Part shown: positions 44,801-55,959 of the stretch, piece after piece | How positions within the stretch are numbered: the stretch's first letter is position 1 | How the letters are laid out: each line of letters opens with the position of its first letter | Source: Lomentospora prolificans | Lineage: Eukaryota > Ascomycota > Sordariomycetes > Microascales > Microascaceae | Direction: 5' to 3' | DNA: 64,000 bases | Assembly (NCBI GenBank): GCA_029532625.1 | Contig: JARFXM010000006.1 | Coordinates: 1,488,001-1,552,000, forward strand | Notes under the pieces: generated by a model | Database searches by the model: none | Told to the model about the DNA's origin: nothing | What the model saw: the letters and a program-made list of their open reading frames with translations, nothing else | Made by a program: the position numbers and the translations under genes

Positions 44801-45423
44801 GGTGGCTATAACCTCCGTTGTAGAGTAAGGTGAGAGCAGCAATTCGGCCGTCTTCGGCTCGCAGCTGGCTATTAGCTTATGGCGCCACCCCTGAGCCTAG
44901 CTCTGGACAGGCGAGAATTCCAAAGGAAACAGGGTAACAAAGTAATAACCCAGCAACGAGAAGGATGCAGCGGCTGGCTATTACTTGTAGATTACCAGAT
45001 GGCGGGAGGCGGTGGACGCAGCTGCAAGGACAGTGTGCCTGCCTGGTACTTGAGAGACAGTAGACCAGGCAGACAGGGGAGGGGGAGGCAAGCTCAATCA
45101 TTGGACTAGTCGACAGCAGGAGCAGCCCAGAGCTTCCAACCCCACCATCACGAGCTCACCCCTTCGTCATACACCCCCTCGCCCTTGACTTGCCACTCCG
45201 CTGGCCGACCCCCTTTTCAAACAAACTTGAATCCAACGCAGCACCCCAACATAAAAACCTGAGCTCCCCCAATACACTCTGGAACTCTGTGTCGTCATAT
45301 TGTTTCCTCATTGACCTTGCTCTGCCATCCTGTTACCGCTCCTTCTATTCGTTTCCCCGCCGGAAAAAGCAATCGTCTTCTAAGCTTCAGCCCCAGTTAT
45401 TTGTAGCTCTCCGCCATTTCACA
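41874..45423. other. Gene-free region and UGP1 promoter
   Basis: About 3.5 kb without a credible gene. It contains an imperfect GATGC repeat (44099-44133), a CT/AC-rich leader before UGP1 (about 45115-45420) and a CGGCTGGCTATTAC motif at about 44970. Short frames here lack family features. Confidence 0.5.
44099..44133 (+). repeat. Imperfect GATGC pentanucleotide repeat
   Basis: Repeated GATGC/GATGT/GATTC units in direct succession over 35 bases. Confidence 0.7.
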
Positions 45424-47746
45424 ATGTCTTCAGGTGTAAAGTCTTCCATCCCTACCCATCTCAAGCCCTCGCCATTGAGCGGTAATGGCGGACAGGATGC
45501 CGATAACCAATTTCAGAGGAAACACGGCAAGACTCGAAGCCACATGGTGAGTTGTCAACGATTCGATTATTTCCCGATCTGCTGTGCTTGTCACGGAACC
45601 TTCCACAGCCCTCCTCGAAGCTCCAAGTCGAGGATCTGGTGCAAGGGTCCAGATTATGAGCTGGGAGTTACTGCCGCAACTTCTTCGGATCGGCCTGTTC
45701 CCAATTGCCGCCGGAAATTGTAGACAACGCTCCTTCCTGCCGTATCCAGCCCTGCAATCAGGTCTCGCGGCTCTCGGGTGAGCCTGGGCTTGTCAGCGGA
45801 AGGAGTTGCTGGTAGCTCAGTGAGGCGTCGTCCAGCCCAAAAAACGCATTCTTGTCATTGCCACGGCATTGTTTGTCCCATCCTGTCCATTTTTCCTGTC
45901 CTTCGCTGCTGGGCCCTCTAGCGAAGAATCTAGCAGCTTAAGGACCATACCCACTACAACATTATTGCCATGTTAGGCTTACCGCCGCCCCTTGCGAACC
46001 ACCTCAACCCTGTGAACCTGAGACAACTGCTCGATCTCGATCCCACTCGCCTATTATTTTGAAAGGGGAAAATAACCATGGCTAATACATCTATGCTAAC
46101 TTTGCCTAAACAGGCCTTTGAAAACGCTTCAACCAATGTTGCGGCTGCCCAGATGCGAAATGCTCTCACGAGTCTTGCCGAGACGGTGAAGGACCCCCAC
46201 CAGAAGAAGGTACGCGATTTGATGGCGACCCCGAGTATGGCCGAATGGCTCCTGTTTGGTGCTGACATAACTCTGTGATCCTGTAGCTTTTCGAGACCGA
46301 AATGGACAATTTCTTCTCTCTCTTCAGGCGCTACTTGAACGACAAGGCTCAAGGAAATGCTGTGTACGTCGAACCCCACTCTCCTGCGCAGACAATGACC
46401 TCGCAACCCCACTAGCAAAGAGATGATAGCGGGAAAGCTGACCTCGGGCTTGCCTACCATGTAGTGACTGGGATCGCATCAACCCTCCCGCTCAGGGTCA
46501 GGTGGTTGAATACGAGGACCTCGCCAACTCCGATTCTGTTAACTTCCTAAGCAAACTCGCTGTTCTCAAGCTTAATGGTGGTCTTGGAACTTCCATGGGT
46601 TGCGTCGGCCCCAAGTCCGTCATCGAGGTCCGTGATGGAATGTCCTTCCTCGATCTCTCAGTCCGTCAGATTGAGTTCCTCAACGAGACATACGGTGTCA
46701 ACGTGCCCTTCCTCCTCATGAACTCGTTCAACACCAACGACGATACCGCCAACATCATCAAGAAATACGATGGTCATGGCGTTGAGATTATTGCATTCAA
46801 TCAGTCCCGATACCCCAGGATTTACAAGGATTCACTCCTTCCCGTCCCCAAGGACTTCGACTCCTCTATTAGCGACTGGTATCCTCCCGGTCACGGTGAC
46901 GTTTTTGAGTCCCTCTACAACTCGGGCGTTCTCGATCAGCTCCTTGAGAGGGGCATTGAGATCATTTTCCTTTCCAACGTCGACAACCTCGGTGCCGTTG
47001 TCGATCTAAGGATCCTGCAGCATATGGTTGAGACGGAGGCTGAGTATATTATGGAGTTGACTAATAAGACCAAGGCCGACGTCAAGGGCGGTACCATTAT
47101 TGATTACGAGGGTTCCGTTCGCCTTCTCGAAATCGCACAGGTTCCCAAGGAGCACGTGAATGAATTCAAGTCGATCAAGAAGTTCAGATATTTCAACACC
47201 AACAATATTTGGCTCAACCTCAAGGCTATCAAGCGCGTCGTTGAGAACGACGAGCTCGAACTCGAGATTATCCCCAACGGCAAATCGATTCAGAAGGGCG
47301 ATTCTGATATCTCCATCATTCAGCTTGAGACTGCTGTTGGCGCTGCTATTCGCCACTTCCGCAACGCGCATGGCGTTAACGTGCCCCGCCGTCGTTTCCT
47401 TCCTGTCAAGACCTGCTCCGACCTCATGCTTGTCAAATCTGACCTTTACACCGTCAAACACGGCCAGCTCCAGCAGAATGCCGCTCGCTTCGGTGATGCT
47501 CCTCTCATTAAGCTTGGACCTCACTTCAAGAAGGTCTCTGACTTCCAGAAGCGCATTTCTTCTATTCCGAAGATCATCGAACTAGACCACCTCACAATCA
47601 CCGGTGCCGTTAACATTGCTCGCGGCGTGACCCTCAAGGGCACTGTCATCATTGTTGCCAACGAAGGCAGCACGATTGATATCCCTCCTGGTTCCATCCT
47701 CGAGAACGTGGTTGTCCAGGGTAGCCTTCGTCTCCTCGAGCACTGA
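45424..47746 (+). CDS. UGP1: UTP-glucose-1-phosphate uridylyltransferase (UDP-glucose pyrophosphorylase)
   Basis: Four exons (45424-45546, 46114-46209, 46287-46363, 46465-47746) encode 525 residues. Introns: 45547-46113 (567 nt, GTGAGT, branch TGCTAAC, CAG), 46210-46286 (GTACGC...TAG) and 46364-46464 (GTACGT...TAG). The first exon gives a variable N-terminus ending RKHGKTRSHM; the second begins AFENASTNVAAAQMRNAL. The catalytic nucleotide loop KLNGGLGTSMGC is at about 134, followed by FLLMNSFNTNDDT and LSNVDNLGAVVDL. The C-terminal left-handed beta-helix (TITGAVNIARGVTLKG) and the end LRLLEH are intact. Known role: makes UDP-glucose for beta-glucan, glycogen, trehalose and galactose metabolism; the Aspergillus orthologue is called galF/ugpA in the literature. 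Convergent with the ING-type gene. Base use is strongly C-biased at third positions, as expected for high expression. Confidence 0.97.
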
Positions 47747-48357
47747 GCGTCTGGAGGACTTGGCGCTTCTAAACCGCGCGGACTCTGGTCGAGAAACGTT
47801 TTTAAACAAAGATCGTACTGTCAAGGGCACGTGGAGACAATTGTGCGCCGCGGCCTTTCCACGTTGTCTTCATCTTCATGTGTTCGGGGTGGAGGAAAAG
47901 AAAAAGTGTTTCAAGAGAAACTATGGTTGTTTTTAAAAGGTTGCGAATATCTTACACTTAATGATGACGGACGTGCAATTAGGTAGTGAAGCACTTCGAT
48001 AATATAAGCATTGACAAGGAAAGCTTACACCAGGGCTTCATCATACCGTGGGAAGTGCGCGCGTGTGTATCTTTGTGTGTACATGTGTGTGTAGTATTAT
48101 ACTATTGGCATCCACATGCTTCATACGTGAACGCAAGCACCGGGTGTGACAGCTTCTGCCACCTTCTCATGCAAAAAAGTGCCTAAAAGAAACATCACTA
48201 TTACTGAAATTAAGCTTGCTTCGCAATTGGAAAGGGTATCATTAAACATGAGTGATCTCTATCCGCGCGCCTACATTAAACCATCATTTTATCGTTATTG
48301 CGCACATGGATTGGCCCAAGTTCGCTCTCTCCGCCTATCTAATTCTCGTGCCCTTGC
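47747..48357. other. Intergenic region, convergent 3' ends
   Basis: It lies between UGP1 (+) and the ING-type gene (-). It has a GT-rich microsatellite at 48058-48093 and no gene. Confidence 0.55.
48058..48093 (+). repeat. GT-rich microsatellite
   Basis: Imperfect GTGT repeats interrupted by ATCTT and ACAT. Confidence 0.75.
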
Positions 48358-49746
48358 TTATTTTGCTTTCTTCCCCGAGCAGACAGGGCAATACCACTTC
48401 CCATTTGGCTCACTCTTGAGGCCTACGCACGACCAATGGAACCACTCATAGGGGCAGTTATCATTGTCGCACGCCACCATATCCCCGAAGCTGACGTGCT
48501 GACACAAACAATATTTCTTGTCATCGCCGCCCTCTTCGTCTTCGGCGTCGGCCATCTCGGTGTCTTCCTTTACGGGGGCGCCGTCTCCGCCCTCCTGCTT
48601 GTTCGCGGCAACGGTGGCGGCGGCGGCATTACTTGCAGATCCACGGGAAGGGGTACCGCTACCGGCGCGCTGACTGTTGCTCCTCCTCTCGGCTGCGTCA
48701 TCATCGACTACGCTCCCAGACTCCGCTTCCGAAAGATCACTCTCGGCGGGGGATGCAGGCGAGCTCTTGCTTGAGGCTTTCTTGACGCGAAAGAGGGAGG
48801 ACTTTGTGCCACTAGCTGCTGTGGTCTTCTTGCGCCCGGGGGCAGTGGGGGTGCCTTTCCTCCCTACTCCGGCAGTTGTGGCTTTGGTGGTCGAAGTGCG
48901 TGGGCCGGCACTACCAGCGCGGACTGCACCAGACGCACCGGTCGCGGCTGCCGCCTTGCTGGGACCTGGACCGAGAGATGAGTGTCTGGCCAGACCGCTT
49001 GGGTTCGCCGGAGTAGTGCTAAGGCCTGTGTTGGACCGTGGTGCCCTTTTTGGAGCTCCGGATGTTGGACCGGCAGATGTTTCACGTGCTTGCCGGTTGA
49101 GCATAAGACTAGCGGCGGGGGTAGCCGGAGCCGACGCGGCATGTTGTTGCGTCTGGACGCTCCTTATATGGGCGACCGCGGCCTTGTTCGAGATTGGAAG
49201 TGTCGCGGTTTGTGTAGTGTGTATGGGGGTCGAAGGGATAGACGGCCCGTTGCTGACGTTTGTTCGAAAGGACGGGGTAGGAAGGTTTGCGGCGCTATTT
49301 CGGAGAAGGGAGGGCACCTCATCTGGATCGTTAAACCCGGGCTCCACACGATCATACAGGCCTTTTATTTGGCGATCGAGATAAAGAATCTGACGGTCGT
49401 AGAGTTCCTGTAACCTCTTCGACAGAGCGAGCTTCTCATCCGAGAGCTTCTCCGCTTTGGCGTAGTTTTCTCTAATCTGGGTTCTCAACGTATCCTCGCG
49501 GGGATTGGGCAAGTGGCTACCATTTGTCTTGATCCAGCGCTGGATCTTGGAATCGCGGTCTTCGACGATACGCAAACAATCATTGACCTGGCGGTCTTTA
49601 TCGGTGATCTCGGCTTGGATGAAGCGGATTTCTTCGGGGATGTTTTGGAAGCGGTAGAAGAAGTCGTCCAGAATCTGGGCGGGATCGACGGATTCTTGTT
49701 GGGGCATCTTTTCGACAAAGTCGATGCTCAGATCGTCTCTAGGCAT
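48358..49746 (-). CDS. YNG2: ING-family PHD-finger protein, Yng2-like (NuA4 subunit)
   Basis: A single exon of 462 residues. The N-terminal ING domain (about 20-115) reads ILDDFFYRFQNIPEEIRFIQ and AEITDKDRQVNDC, with a coiled coil through KLSDEKLALSKRLQELYDR. Residues about 150-410 are low-complexity and rich in Ala, Ser, Thr and Lys, with an acidic stretch (DTEMADAEDEEGGDD). The C-terminal PHD finger (about 412-457) has the C4HC3 ligands in CLCQHVSFGDMVACDNDNC, EWFHWSCVG and WYCPVC, followed by a basic GKKAK tail. Known role: ING PHD fingers read H3K4me3; Yng2 is the ING subunit of the NuA4 histone acetyltransferase. Pho23 (Rpd3L) and Yng1 (NuA3) are the alternatives; short spacing and the direct N-terminal ING favour Yng2, but I am not certain. 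Divergent from the histone deacetylase gene. Confidence 0.82.
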   Translation of the reverse strand: MPRDDLSIDFVEKMPQQESVDPAQILDDFFYRFQNIPEEIRFIQAEITDKDRQVNDCLRIVEDRDSKIQRWIKTNGSHLPNPREDTLRTQIRENYAKAEKLSDEKLALSKRLQELYDRQILYLDRQIKGLYDRVEPGFNDPDEVPSLLRNSAANLPTPSFRTNVSNGPSIPSTPIHTTQTATLPISNKAAVAHIRSVQTQQHAASAPATPAASLMLNRQARETSAGPTSGAPKRAPRSNTGLSTTPANPSGLARHSSLGPGPSKAAAATGASGAVRAGSAGPRTSTTKATTAGVGRKGTPTAPGRKKTTAASGTKSSLFRVKKASSKSSPASPAESDLSEAESGSVVDDDAAERRSNSQRAGSGTPSRGSASNAAAATVAANKQEGGDGAPVKEDTEMADAEDEEGGDDKKYCLCQHVSFGDMVACDNDNCPYEWFHWSCVGLKSEPNGKWYCPVCSGKKAK

Positions 49747-51098
49747 GACTGTTAACGGAGAAGGGGCGAGGCCTCAACGGGAGAGACAAGAGCGAGGTTG
49801 GGGCGACAATGCATGCAGAGGGGAGTGATGCAAAAGAGAAAGAGAAATTGAGCGACGGCATGTAAAGAAAGGGCAAGGCGGTTTCCTCCCCCGCCTACGA
49901 GTTGAGCGGGCGACAGACGACAATGACGTCGAGTTCGACCCGTGGCGATTCACACATCAAAAGACGAAGGTAGTGTTCGCGTGGTGGGGCTCTGCAGGAA
50001 GGAGAAGCAAAGGACGGGATTGTGGTGAACCAAAGATTCTCGTGGAACCAGGCGGCAAGTAAACGAACAGGGAACACCAGAATGCGCCGTGGGGTAAAGC
50101 ACATGCAAGGCGAGGTACAAATAATGTGGAGGTAGAGGAGAACCAAGCCCAAATGTCCCGTCTGGACGCTGTCCGGTTGTCAAGAGCAACAACGAACAGT
50201 CGGGACTTTGGACGTGGGCAGCCAGGTGCAGTGGCGACGACTTGGAAGGCTGAACAACGGCTCACCTCGAAAGAGAAATCCGGTGGGGGCGTTGTAAGTG
50301 GGAAGAAGTGCGCGGTTTCTCAGGTGTCTCCTAGCGTCCACGAGACGGGGAACCTCACATAAATGAATTGAAAAGAGGCAAAGGGAGGAGCAGTGGATTA
50401 TGGAAGCATCCAACACCAAGGCTTAGAAGTTATCAGATGGAGACGACGCAGGGGGCGCAGGGCGAACCGACGACGAAAAAGAAATTCTCAAGCGGCGACA
50501 CTAATAATAGCCAGCCTGGAACGACCTAAGGCAGCAGCCATGGCCAGCTAGCTGGCTATTCATAATGTTACTTATTAGTCAGCTCACCAGTGACAGGAGG
50601 CAGCTGGAGCTCGTTAACCACAGTATTAATTAATCATTGAAACCATTATGGACGCATCGTGGTGCTGGGCGGGCTTGCCAACTGACAGGCAGTCAGCATC
50701 AGTCTGTCCATGTCAAATCCGCCCACGGCCGCTACTTCGTCTATCGATTGTATGGCTAGACCCACATGCGCCAATAGACGTTACTGGTACCTTCGTACCA
50801 TGACACTACCTGAATGTAGTGTGATTGGTGGCGGCGAACTTTGATGTTGCATGTTCCGATCAATGTTGCGCCGCTCATCTTGTGAGTGTCCCTTCTCACC
50901 TCAACCATTCAAGACGAAAACCTCAAGAGTTCTATTTCGGATTACATCTCGACGAATAACCACTCATTTCTCCCGAGTCATTTGAGCGGGCCATATCAAG
51001 CAAGGGAGCTTTTTTTCCAAATAAAGTGTCATAACAGCAACCTCTCCGCAAATAATTCACCTAACCGCTAATCCCGCCTCAAAGGTCCCACCTTCGCC
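49747..51098. promoter_or_regulatory. Divergent promoter region of the ING-type gene and hosA
   Basis: 1.35 kb with no credible coding sequence between two divergent chromatin genes. GGCCAGCTAGCTGGCTATT lies at about 50541-50560, with an AT-rich TTAATTAATCATT stretch at about 50625-50638. The last 200 bases before hosA are C/A/T-rich leader. Confidence 0.55.
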
Positions 51099-52616
51099 AT
51101 GCAGGCGACGGCGTGTTCCATGATCGATGAGATCGACTCGTTCAACTATCGCGTACCTAGGCCTAACTACCTACCGCACAAAGTAGGGCTAGACGAGACG
51201 ATAATAGAAGAATACAACGTGCCTCTGGGGAGACAATCTGAGCGCGAACATGCGGAGTATTACCTCAAAATGAAGCGTGCCGCGCAGGAGATGGGCATCA
51301 CGAGGCCAAAAGGTTACAACGTCTCCTTCCATACGAACCCTGAGATGGAGAAGCATCATTTCGGCCAGACGCATCCCATGAAGCCCTGGAGACTCACCTT
51401 GTCCAAGAGCCTGATTTCCGCCTACGGCATGAATTTTGCAATGGACAATTACATTGCCAGGGCGGCTACCTACGAAGAGCTTGCCTCTTTCCACACCACA
51501 GACTATCTTGATTTCCTCGCCACAGTGCCCCCAGAGCCTATCCCTAGGGATGTCGACAACCAGAACCCAGATCTTAAGTTCAATCTAGGCGGTTCCGACT
51601 GTCCCCTGTTCGAAGGCCTCTATAATTACTGCTCCATGTCGGCAGGCGGGTCCCTCGATGCCGCACGGAAACTCTGCACCAAACAATCCGATATTGCCAT
51701 AGCCTGGGGCGGCGGCCTCCACCATGCAAAGAGAGCAGAGGCTTCGGGGTTCTGCTACATCAACGACATTGTTGTAGCGATCTTGCAGCTTCTGCGTTGC
51801 TATCCTCGGGTCCTATACATTGACATTGACGTTCACCATGGGGACGGCGTCGAGGAAGCCTTTTTCTCAACCGATAGGGTAATGACTGTATCGTTCCATA
51901 AGTACGATCCCGTGAATTTCTTCCCCGGCACTGGCGGCCTCGATGACAACGGACCCAAAAACGAACAAAATCCCGGCGCCCACCACGCACTCAACGTCCC
52001 GCTCAACGACGGCATCACTGATGAACAGTACTACGAACTCTTTACCACAATTATCGGTCAATGCATCCAGAAGTTTCGCCCCAGCGCTATCTGTCTTCAG
52101 TGCGGTGCCGACTCTCTCGCGGGCGACCGTCTGGGCAGGTTCAACCTGCAAGTACAGGGCCATGGCAAGTGCGTAGAATTCTGCAAAAGCCTCAACATAC
52201 CTCTCCTTCTCGTCGGCGGCGGTGGGTACACCCCGCGAAATGTAGCTCGGGCTTGGGCGTTCGAGACGTCCATTGCTATCGGTGCGCAGAACAAGATCGA
52301 CCATACCATCCCTGAGCATACCCCTTATCGCGAGCAGTTCCGGCAGGATACGCTTTTCCCCACCCTCGAGCAGATCCTTGGCGAACCTCGACAAAATAAG
52401 AACACAGCGAAGAAGCTCCAGGATATCGTACAGCACGTCTCGGAGCAACTTCGCTTTGTCGAGTCCGCGCCTAGTGTGCAATTCCAGCACATACCACCGG
52501 ACCTTGGAGGTATCCGAGAGGAGGTTGAGAAGAAGCTGCAAGAGGAGAAGGAGGAGAAGGATGACACGATGAGGAAGGAGAAAGAAGAGGCTATTGGTAC
52601 GGCTATGGAGTTTTGA
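51099..52616 (+). CDS. hosA: Class I histone deacetylase, Hos2/HosA type
   Basis: A single exon of 505 residues starting MQATACSMIDEIDSFNYRVP. The deacetylase opening reads KGYNVSFHTNPEMEKHHFGQ and THPMKPWRLTLSK, the Hos2/HDAC3-type opening rather than that of Rpd3. Catalytic features are present: tandem histidines in GGGLHHAKRAEASGFCYIND (His208-209), the metal ligands in IDIDVHHGDG (Asp244, His246) and GADSLAGDRLG (Asp343), and the transition-state tyrosine in GGGGYTPRN (Tyr377). The C-terminus is a charged Glu/Lys coil. Known role: in yeast Hos2 works in the Set3 complex; HosA is the Aspergillus orthologue and influences secondary metabolism and development. Context: it shares a 1.35-kb divergent promoter with an ING-type histone acetyltransferase subunit. 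Confidence 0.93.
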   Translation: MQATACSMIDEIDSFNYRVPRPNYLPHKVGLDETIIEEYNVPLGRQSEREHAEYYLKMKRAAQEMGITRPKGYNVSFHTNPEMEKHHFGQTHPMKPWRLTLSKSLISAYGMNFAMDNYIARAATYEELASFHTTDYLDFLATVPPEPIPRDVDNQNPDLKFNLGGSDCPLFEGLYNYCSMSAGGSLDAARKLCTKQSDIAIAWGGGLHHAKRAEASGFCYINDIVVAILQLLRCYPRVLYIDIDVHHGDGVEEAFFSTDRVMTVSFHKYDPVNFFPGTGGLDDNGPKNEQNPGAHHALNVPLNDGITDEQYYELFTTIIGQCIQKFRPSAICLQCGADSLAGDRLGRFNLQVQGHGKCVEFCKSLNIPLLLVGGGGYTPRNVARAWAFETSIAIGAQNKIDHTIPEHTPYREQFRQDTLFPTLEQILGEPRQNKNTAKKLQDIVQHVSEQLRFVESAPSVQFQHIPPDLGGIREEVEKKLQEEKEEKDDTMRKEKEEAIGTAMEF

Positions 52617-52969
52617 GCTCCAGGAAAATCCCTCGTTACCTCCGAGTTGTTGATTCCGTTTTTCTGTTTCCATTTAGGCCCCAGGGTTTCTTGCGGCCTC
52701 TCTGTTCACTTCACGAAAGGATGGCATAGGTTTACGAAAATGGGCTGTGTGTATGATGATGATTATTGCCTCCGGAGTCTAGGTATACTGGCGAGAGGAT
52801 ACCCGATTCTCTATTAAGTTCCCAAAACATTCTTCCCAGGCTCCCTTGTGATGCATAATACCCACCCAATTCAGAAAAACCAATCCCATGAAAATCCTAT
52901 GAACCCCCCCCGAAACTCCACGAATGCAAACCACTCTGCTCAGGAACATACCCGATGCCATGCCCTTCC
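52617..52969. other. Short convergent intergenic region
   Basis: 353 bases between hosA (+) and the MFS gene (-), with no gene seen; the 3' UTRs probably meet here. Confidence 0.6.
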
Positions 52970-54742
52970 CTACACGCTTGTGTGTTCAAACGCAGCCTCG
53001 GCCTCCCTCTCCAGCAACCTTCTTCGTAGATCTTTGCCCTCCCACCACACATATCCAACTAGGACGAGGCCAATCCCCGCCGCCAAAGAGAGGAGCATTA
53101 TATCCACCGGGACAGGATCACCGTCGAATTTGACATGAAACAGATAATCGAGAACGTATTGAGAAAGGTTGAAAGGACCGGTCAGGGTAATGAGGGCGCC
53201 GTACACGGTTCCAAAGGTGTGGAGACCAAAGACCTTTGCGGCGTAGTCCGAGACTGCAGTGTAGTAGAGCGGCCGGTACAAGACGAACAGGGCAATGTTT
53301 GCGTAGGCCGCCCACAGGCGGGGCACAATGCCCAGGGCACCGATCGCCGTGGCGGCAGCGACAAGGGTAGAGAGCACGGAAACGGTGCTAAAGTTGTCGA
53401 GGAAGTAACCAACCAGTGGGACGGCGGCGAGGCCGCCGATAGGGAGAGCGGCGTCGAAAAAGTGGTTGAGTCTGACGGCCTTGTCGATCGAGTCTAATAT
53501 GGACTCATACTGCGGACGGATAGTGGCGATGAAGTAGTTGATGCGGGTCATTTGCACAATGGTGAAGAGACTAATGAGGATGAACCACGGGGAGCGGATC
53601 TGCTGGACGGCCGAGGCGCCGTGCATAGCGCCCCAGACTCCGGAGACGTCGTTTCTTCTCTCCTCTCGCCGCACAAAGGCGTCGCTGTGAACCGAACCCA
53701 AGAGGTTCTCGACTTCGGTGGCTATGGAGGCATAGCGCCGGCCATCATTGCCGCGTAAAAGCGGTGATTGGTCTTCTTCCGAGAAGGGGCTGACGGATCC
53801 GTCGCTGAAATAACCCTCGGAGTCGTACTCTTCCACCATGGAAACGAGCTCGCCTACAGATTTGTAGGGGTAAGCGGGCAGGACGAAGAGGTGAAGGAGC
53901 ATGATTGTAGCAGGGACGGTGAGGTAACCGAGGAAAAACTTTTGGACGGTGAGGGAACCAGCAGTCCTCTCGTAGATGATACGATAGATGTAAAAGAGAG
54001 CACTGGAGGCATCAAAAGAGCCAGTGATGAGAGAGAGAATCAGACCAGACCGCGACGGGAAGGCATTTGATAGCTGGAACGAGGAGATGAAGACCCCCGG
54101 ACCACCGAGCGCGAGAAGTAGATAGCCGACGAGCAGGCCGTCGAAGGGGACTTCTTGAGCGTATGCCATAAGTAGGGAGCCCGTGGCGAGCAGGAAGCTG
54201 CCGACAATGTTAGATGCTCGGGGACCAAAATTATCCAGAATAGCACCCATCGGCAAGGTGGCTACATTGCTCGCTACAGCCGCGACGGTGAACATCAGAT
54301 TTAAGCGCATCTCAACACAGACTTCGATATCACGGTCAGATCCACCCTTAGCGGAGCAAGTGTCCCTGTACGCGCCTTCTTGCCTTAAGACTGGCTTGAG
54401 AGCGGCGTAACCAAAGATGATACCGGCCGCCAAAAGCGAGTATATCAGAGTCACCACGATCTGGACTGCAGCGAGGCAGGACTTGGCATCAGCGCGGGTT
54501 CAGCTTCAAATGAATGGGCAGCGATATTCCAACTTACCTATCCTCTTCCATCTAGCGACCTGGTACGCTGCGACATACTGTAGAGGTCTGCGGCCAGCAC
54601 TGAAATCCCAGTGGTCGGGAAACGGATTGAAGCTCAGGGTCCTCACCCGCTGGGGCGGTGATCCGTCAGAGCCAAGCCGGCTGGCAGGATCGTTACCAGT
54701 GGCGACAACGGCATCTATCGATGCCACTCTATTCATGGACAT
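52970..54742 (-). CDS. MFS transporter, Fmp42-like
   Basis: Two exons (54538-54742 and 52970-54465) encode 566 residues; the 72-nt intron has donor GTAAGT and acceptor CAG. The start MSMNRVASIDAVVATGND gives a 65-residue soluble N-terminus, and the splice restores ARWKRIVQIVVTLIYSLLAA, the first membrane helix. Around twelve hydrophobic segments follow, with a central cytoplasmic loop of about 90 residues rich in Ser/Glu (EEYDSEGYFSDGSVSPFSEE). The motif PMGAILDNFGPRASNIVG is the MFS loop 2-3 signature. It resembles fungal Fmp42/YMR221C proteins and the distantly related LAT3-type carriers. Substrate unknown; a mitochondrial or vacuolar site is possible from the yeast relatives but is not seen here. 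Confidence 0.85.
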
Positions 54743-55959
54743 TTGGTTCTGTTTTTTTTTTGCGGCGACATGCAGGCGGCAAGCGACAGTACAGACGTGC
54801 AGGTAGATGACGATGTTTCTGGTTGATGCGGACGGTGAGATGAGTGGTTGGACAGAGCCAGCCCTCCCTGGGTTCCGGGTCGAGGCCAGGCGTGCAGGCA
54901 GTCGCAGAATCGCTGGAAGGATGATGCCTTGCCCTCGAGATGGTGGCTTGCAAAAGGGGGGCTATATTATGAGAGGGGGGAAAGGACAGGCGGGTTTATC
55001 TATCTCATCTGCTGAATGAAAATATATTTCCCGACGGAGTTATTTTTTTTCCTTCCCCCCTTTCTTCGGTGGTATCGTGATCACCCTCTCTTTCTTAAGG
55101 GAAAGCCAAAAAAAATCGTCGGGCGCTGGTGTGTCAGGCCGCCCGCATTTGTGTTCGTATTCTTGGTCGTCGACACCCTCGTCTCTGGCGGTTCTCAACC
55201 CGTGCGTGACCTGACCTAGCCTGGCTGGCCTCCGCCATCGTGCGGGGAGCCCGGGGGCACCACTGGAGGTAATGGAGGTTCGATCGGCTGCAGGCCTGCA
55301 GAGCAACAGCCAGCGGCTCGAATTTTTCTCGGAGGCCAACGTGACTACACCCTCCCACTCGGCCAAGCATGACCTTGTGTCCTGGACAATGAAGACACAG
55401 CCCTCCCGCTTGTTTCTTGTGTGGGGGAGCTGCGAGCGTGAGACGGATAGGGTACTCGTGAGCAGCGCGGACTGAAACGAAGGGTCATGCTGATGGAAAC
55501 AAGCTCTTTCAATAGGTGATCTGTAATATAAAGTAGTAAAATGGCAACCCTTGTCTATTCTCTAGTTTCTTTATGTGTCACTAAGTATCCCACAAAGAGC
55601 GCCCTGGCAGAGCCTAGGAAGCCAGCTAGTTGACTGGTCTTCTCATGCCAGGCGTAGAACGGACACTGGAGCCAGCGAGTACCCCGGCCGGCTCGGTGCC
55701 AGTGGACGCCTGCACTTGTCACCAACGTCCAAGGTCAGCAACGGCTTAAGTGGAGCGCACTCCGGTGGAGACTTCGGATCGTCGGACTCGCATGGCCCGA
55801 TTAAAGGTGGGATATGTCAAGGTCACGTTTCAAGCTGTGAATCCAGAATACCCTTACTCTATCTAACGTATTTCCCACTTCCAAAACTTTCCAAGATCTG
55901 ACAGTGTCTACTGCTCGTGCGTTCATGCTTGCGCATATGTCTAACTAACTATGCTCGCC
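54743..55959. other. Gene-free region (upstream of the MFS gene)
   Basis: 1.2 kb without credible coding sequence. It holds the MFS promoter and the 3' flank of the Nudix gene. It includes GCCTGGCTGGCCTCC at about 55218. Confidence 0.5.

Noticed and set aside
45795..45850. tRNA A-box-like GCTGGTAGCTCAGTGAGGCG in the first UGP1 intron
   Set aside because: No T-arm (GGTTCRA) at the correct distance and no acceptor pairing.
48677..49384. 235-codon frame antisense to the ING-type gene
   Set aside because: Composition is produced by the low-complexity Ala/Ser/Thr middle region of the sense gene.
51867..52673. 268-codon frame antisense to hosA
   Set aside because: It overlaps the catalytic core of a clear histone deacetylase and shows no family features.
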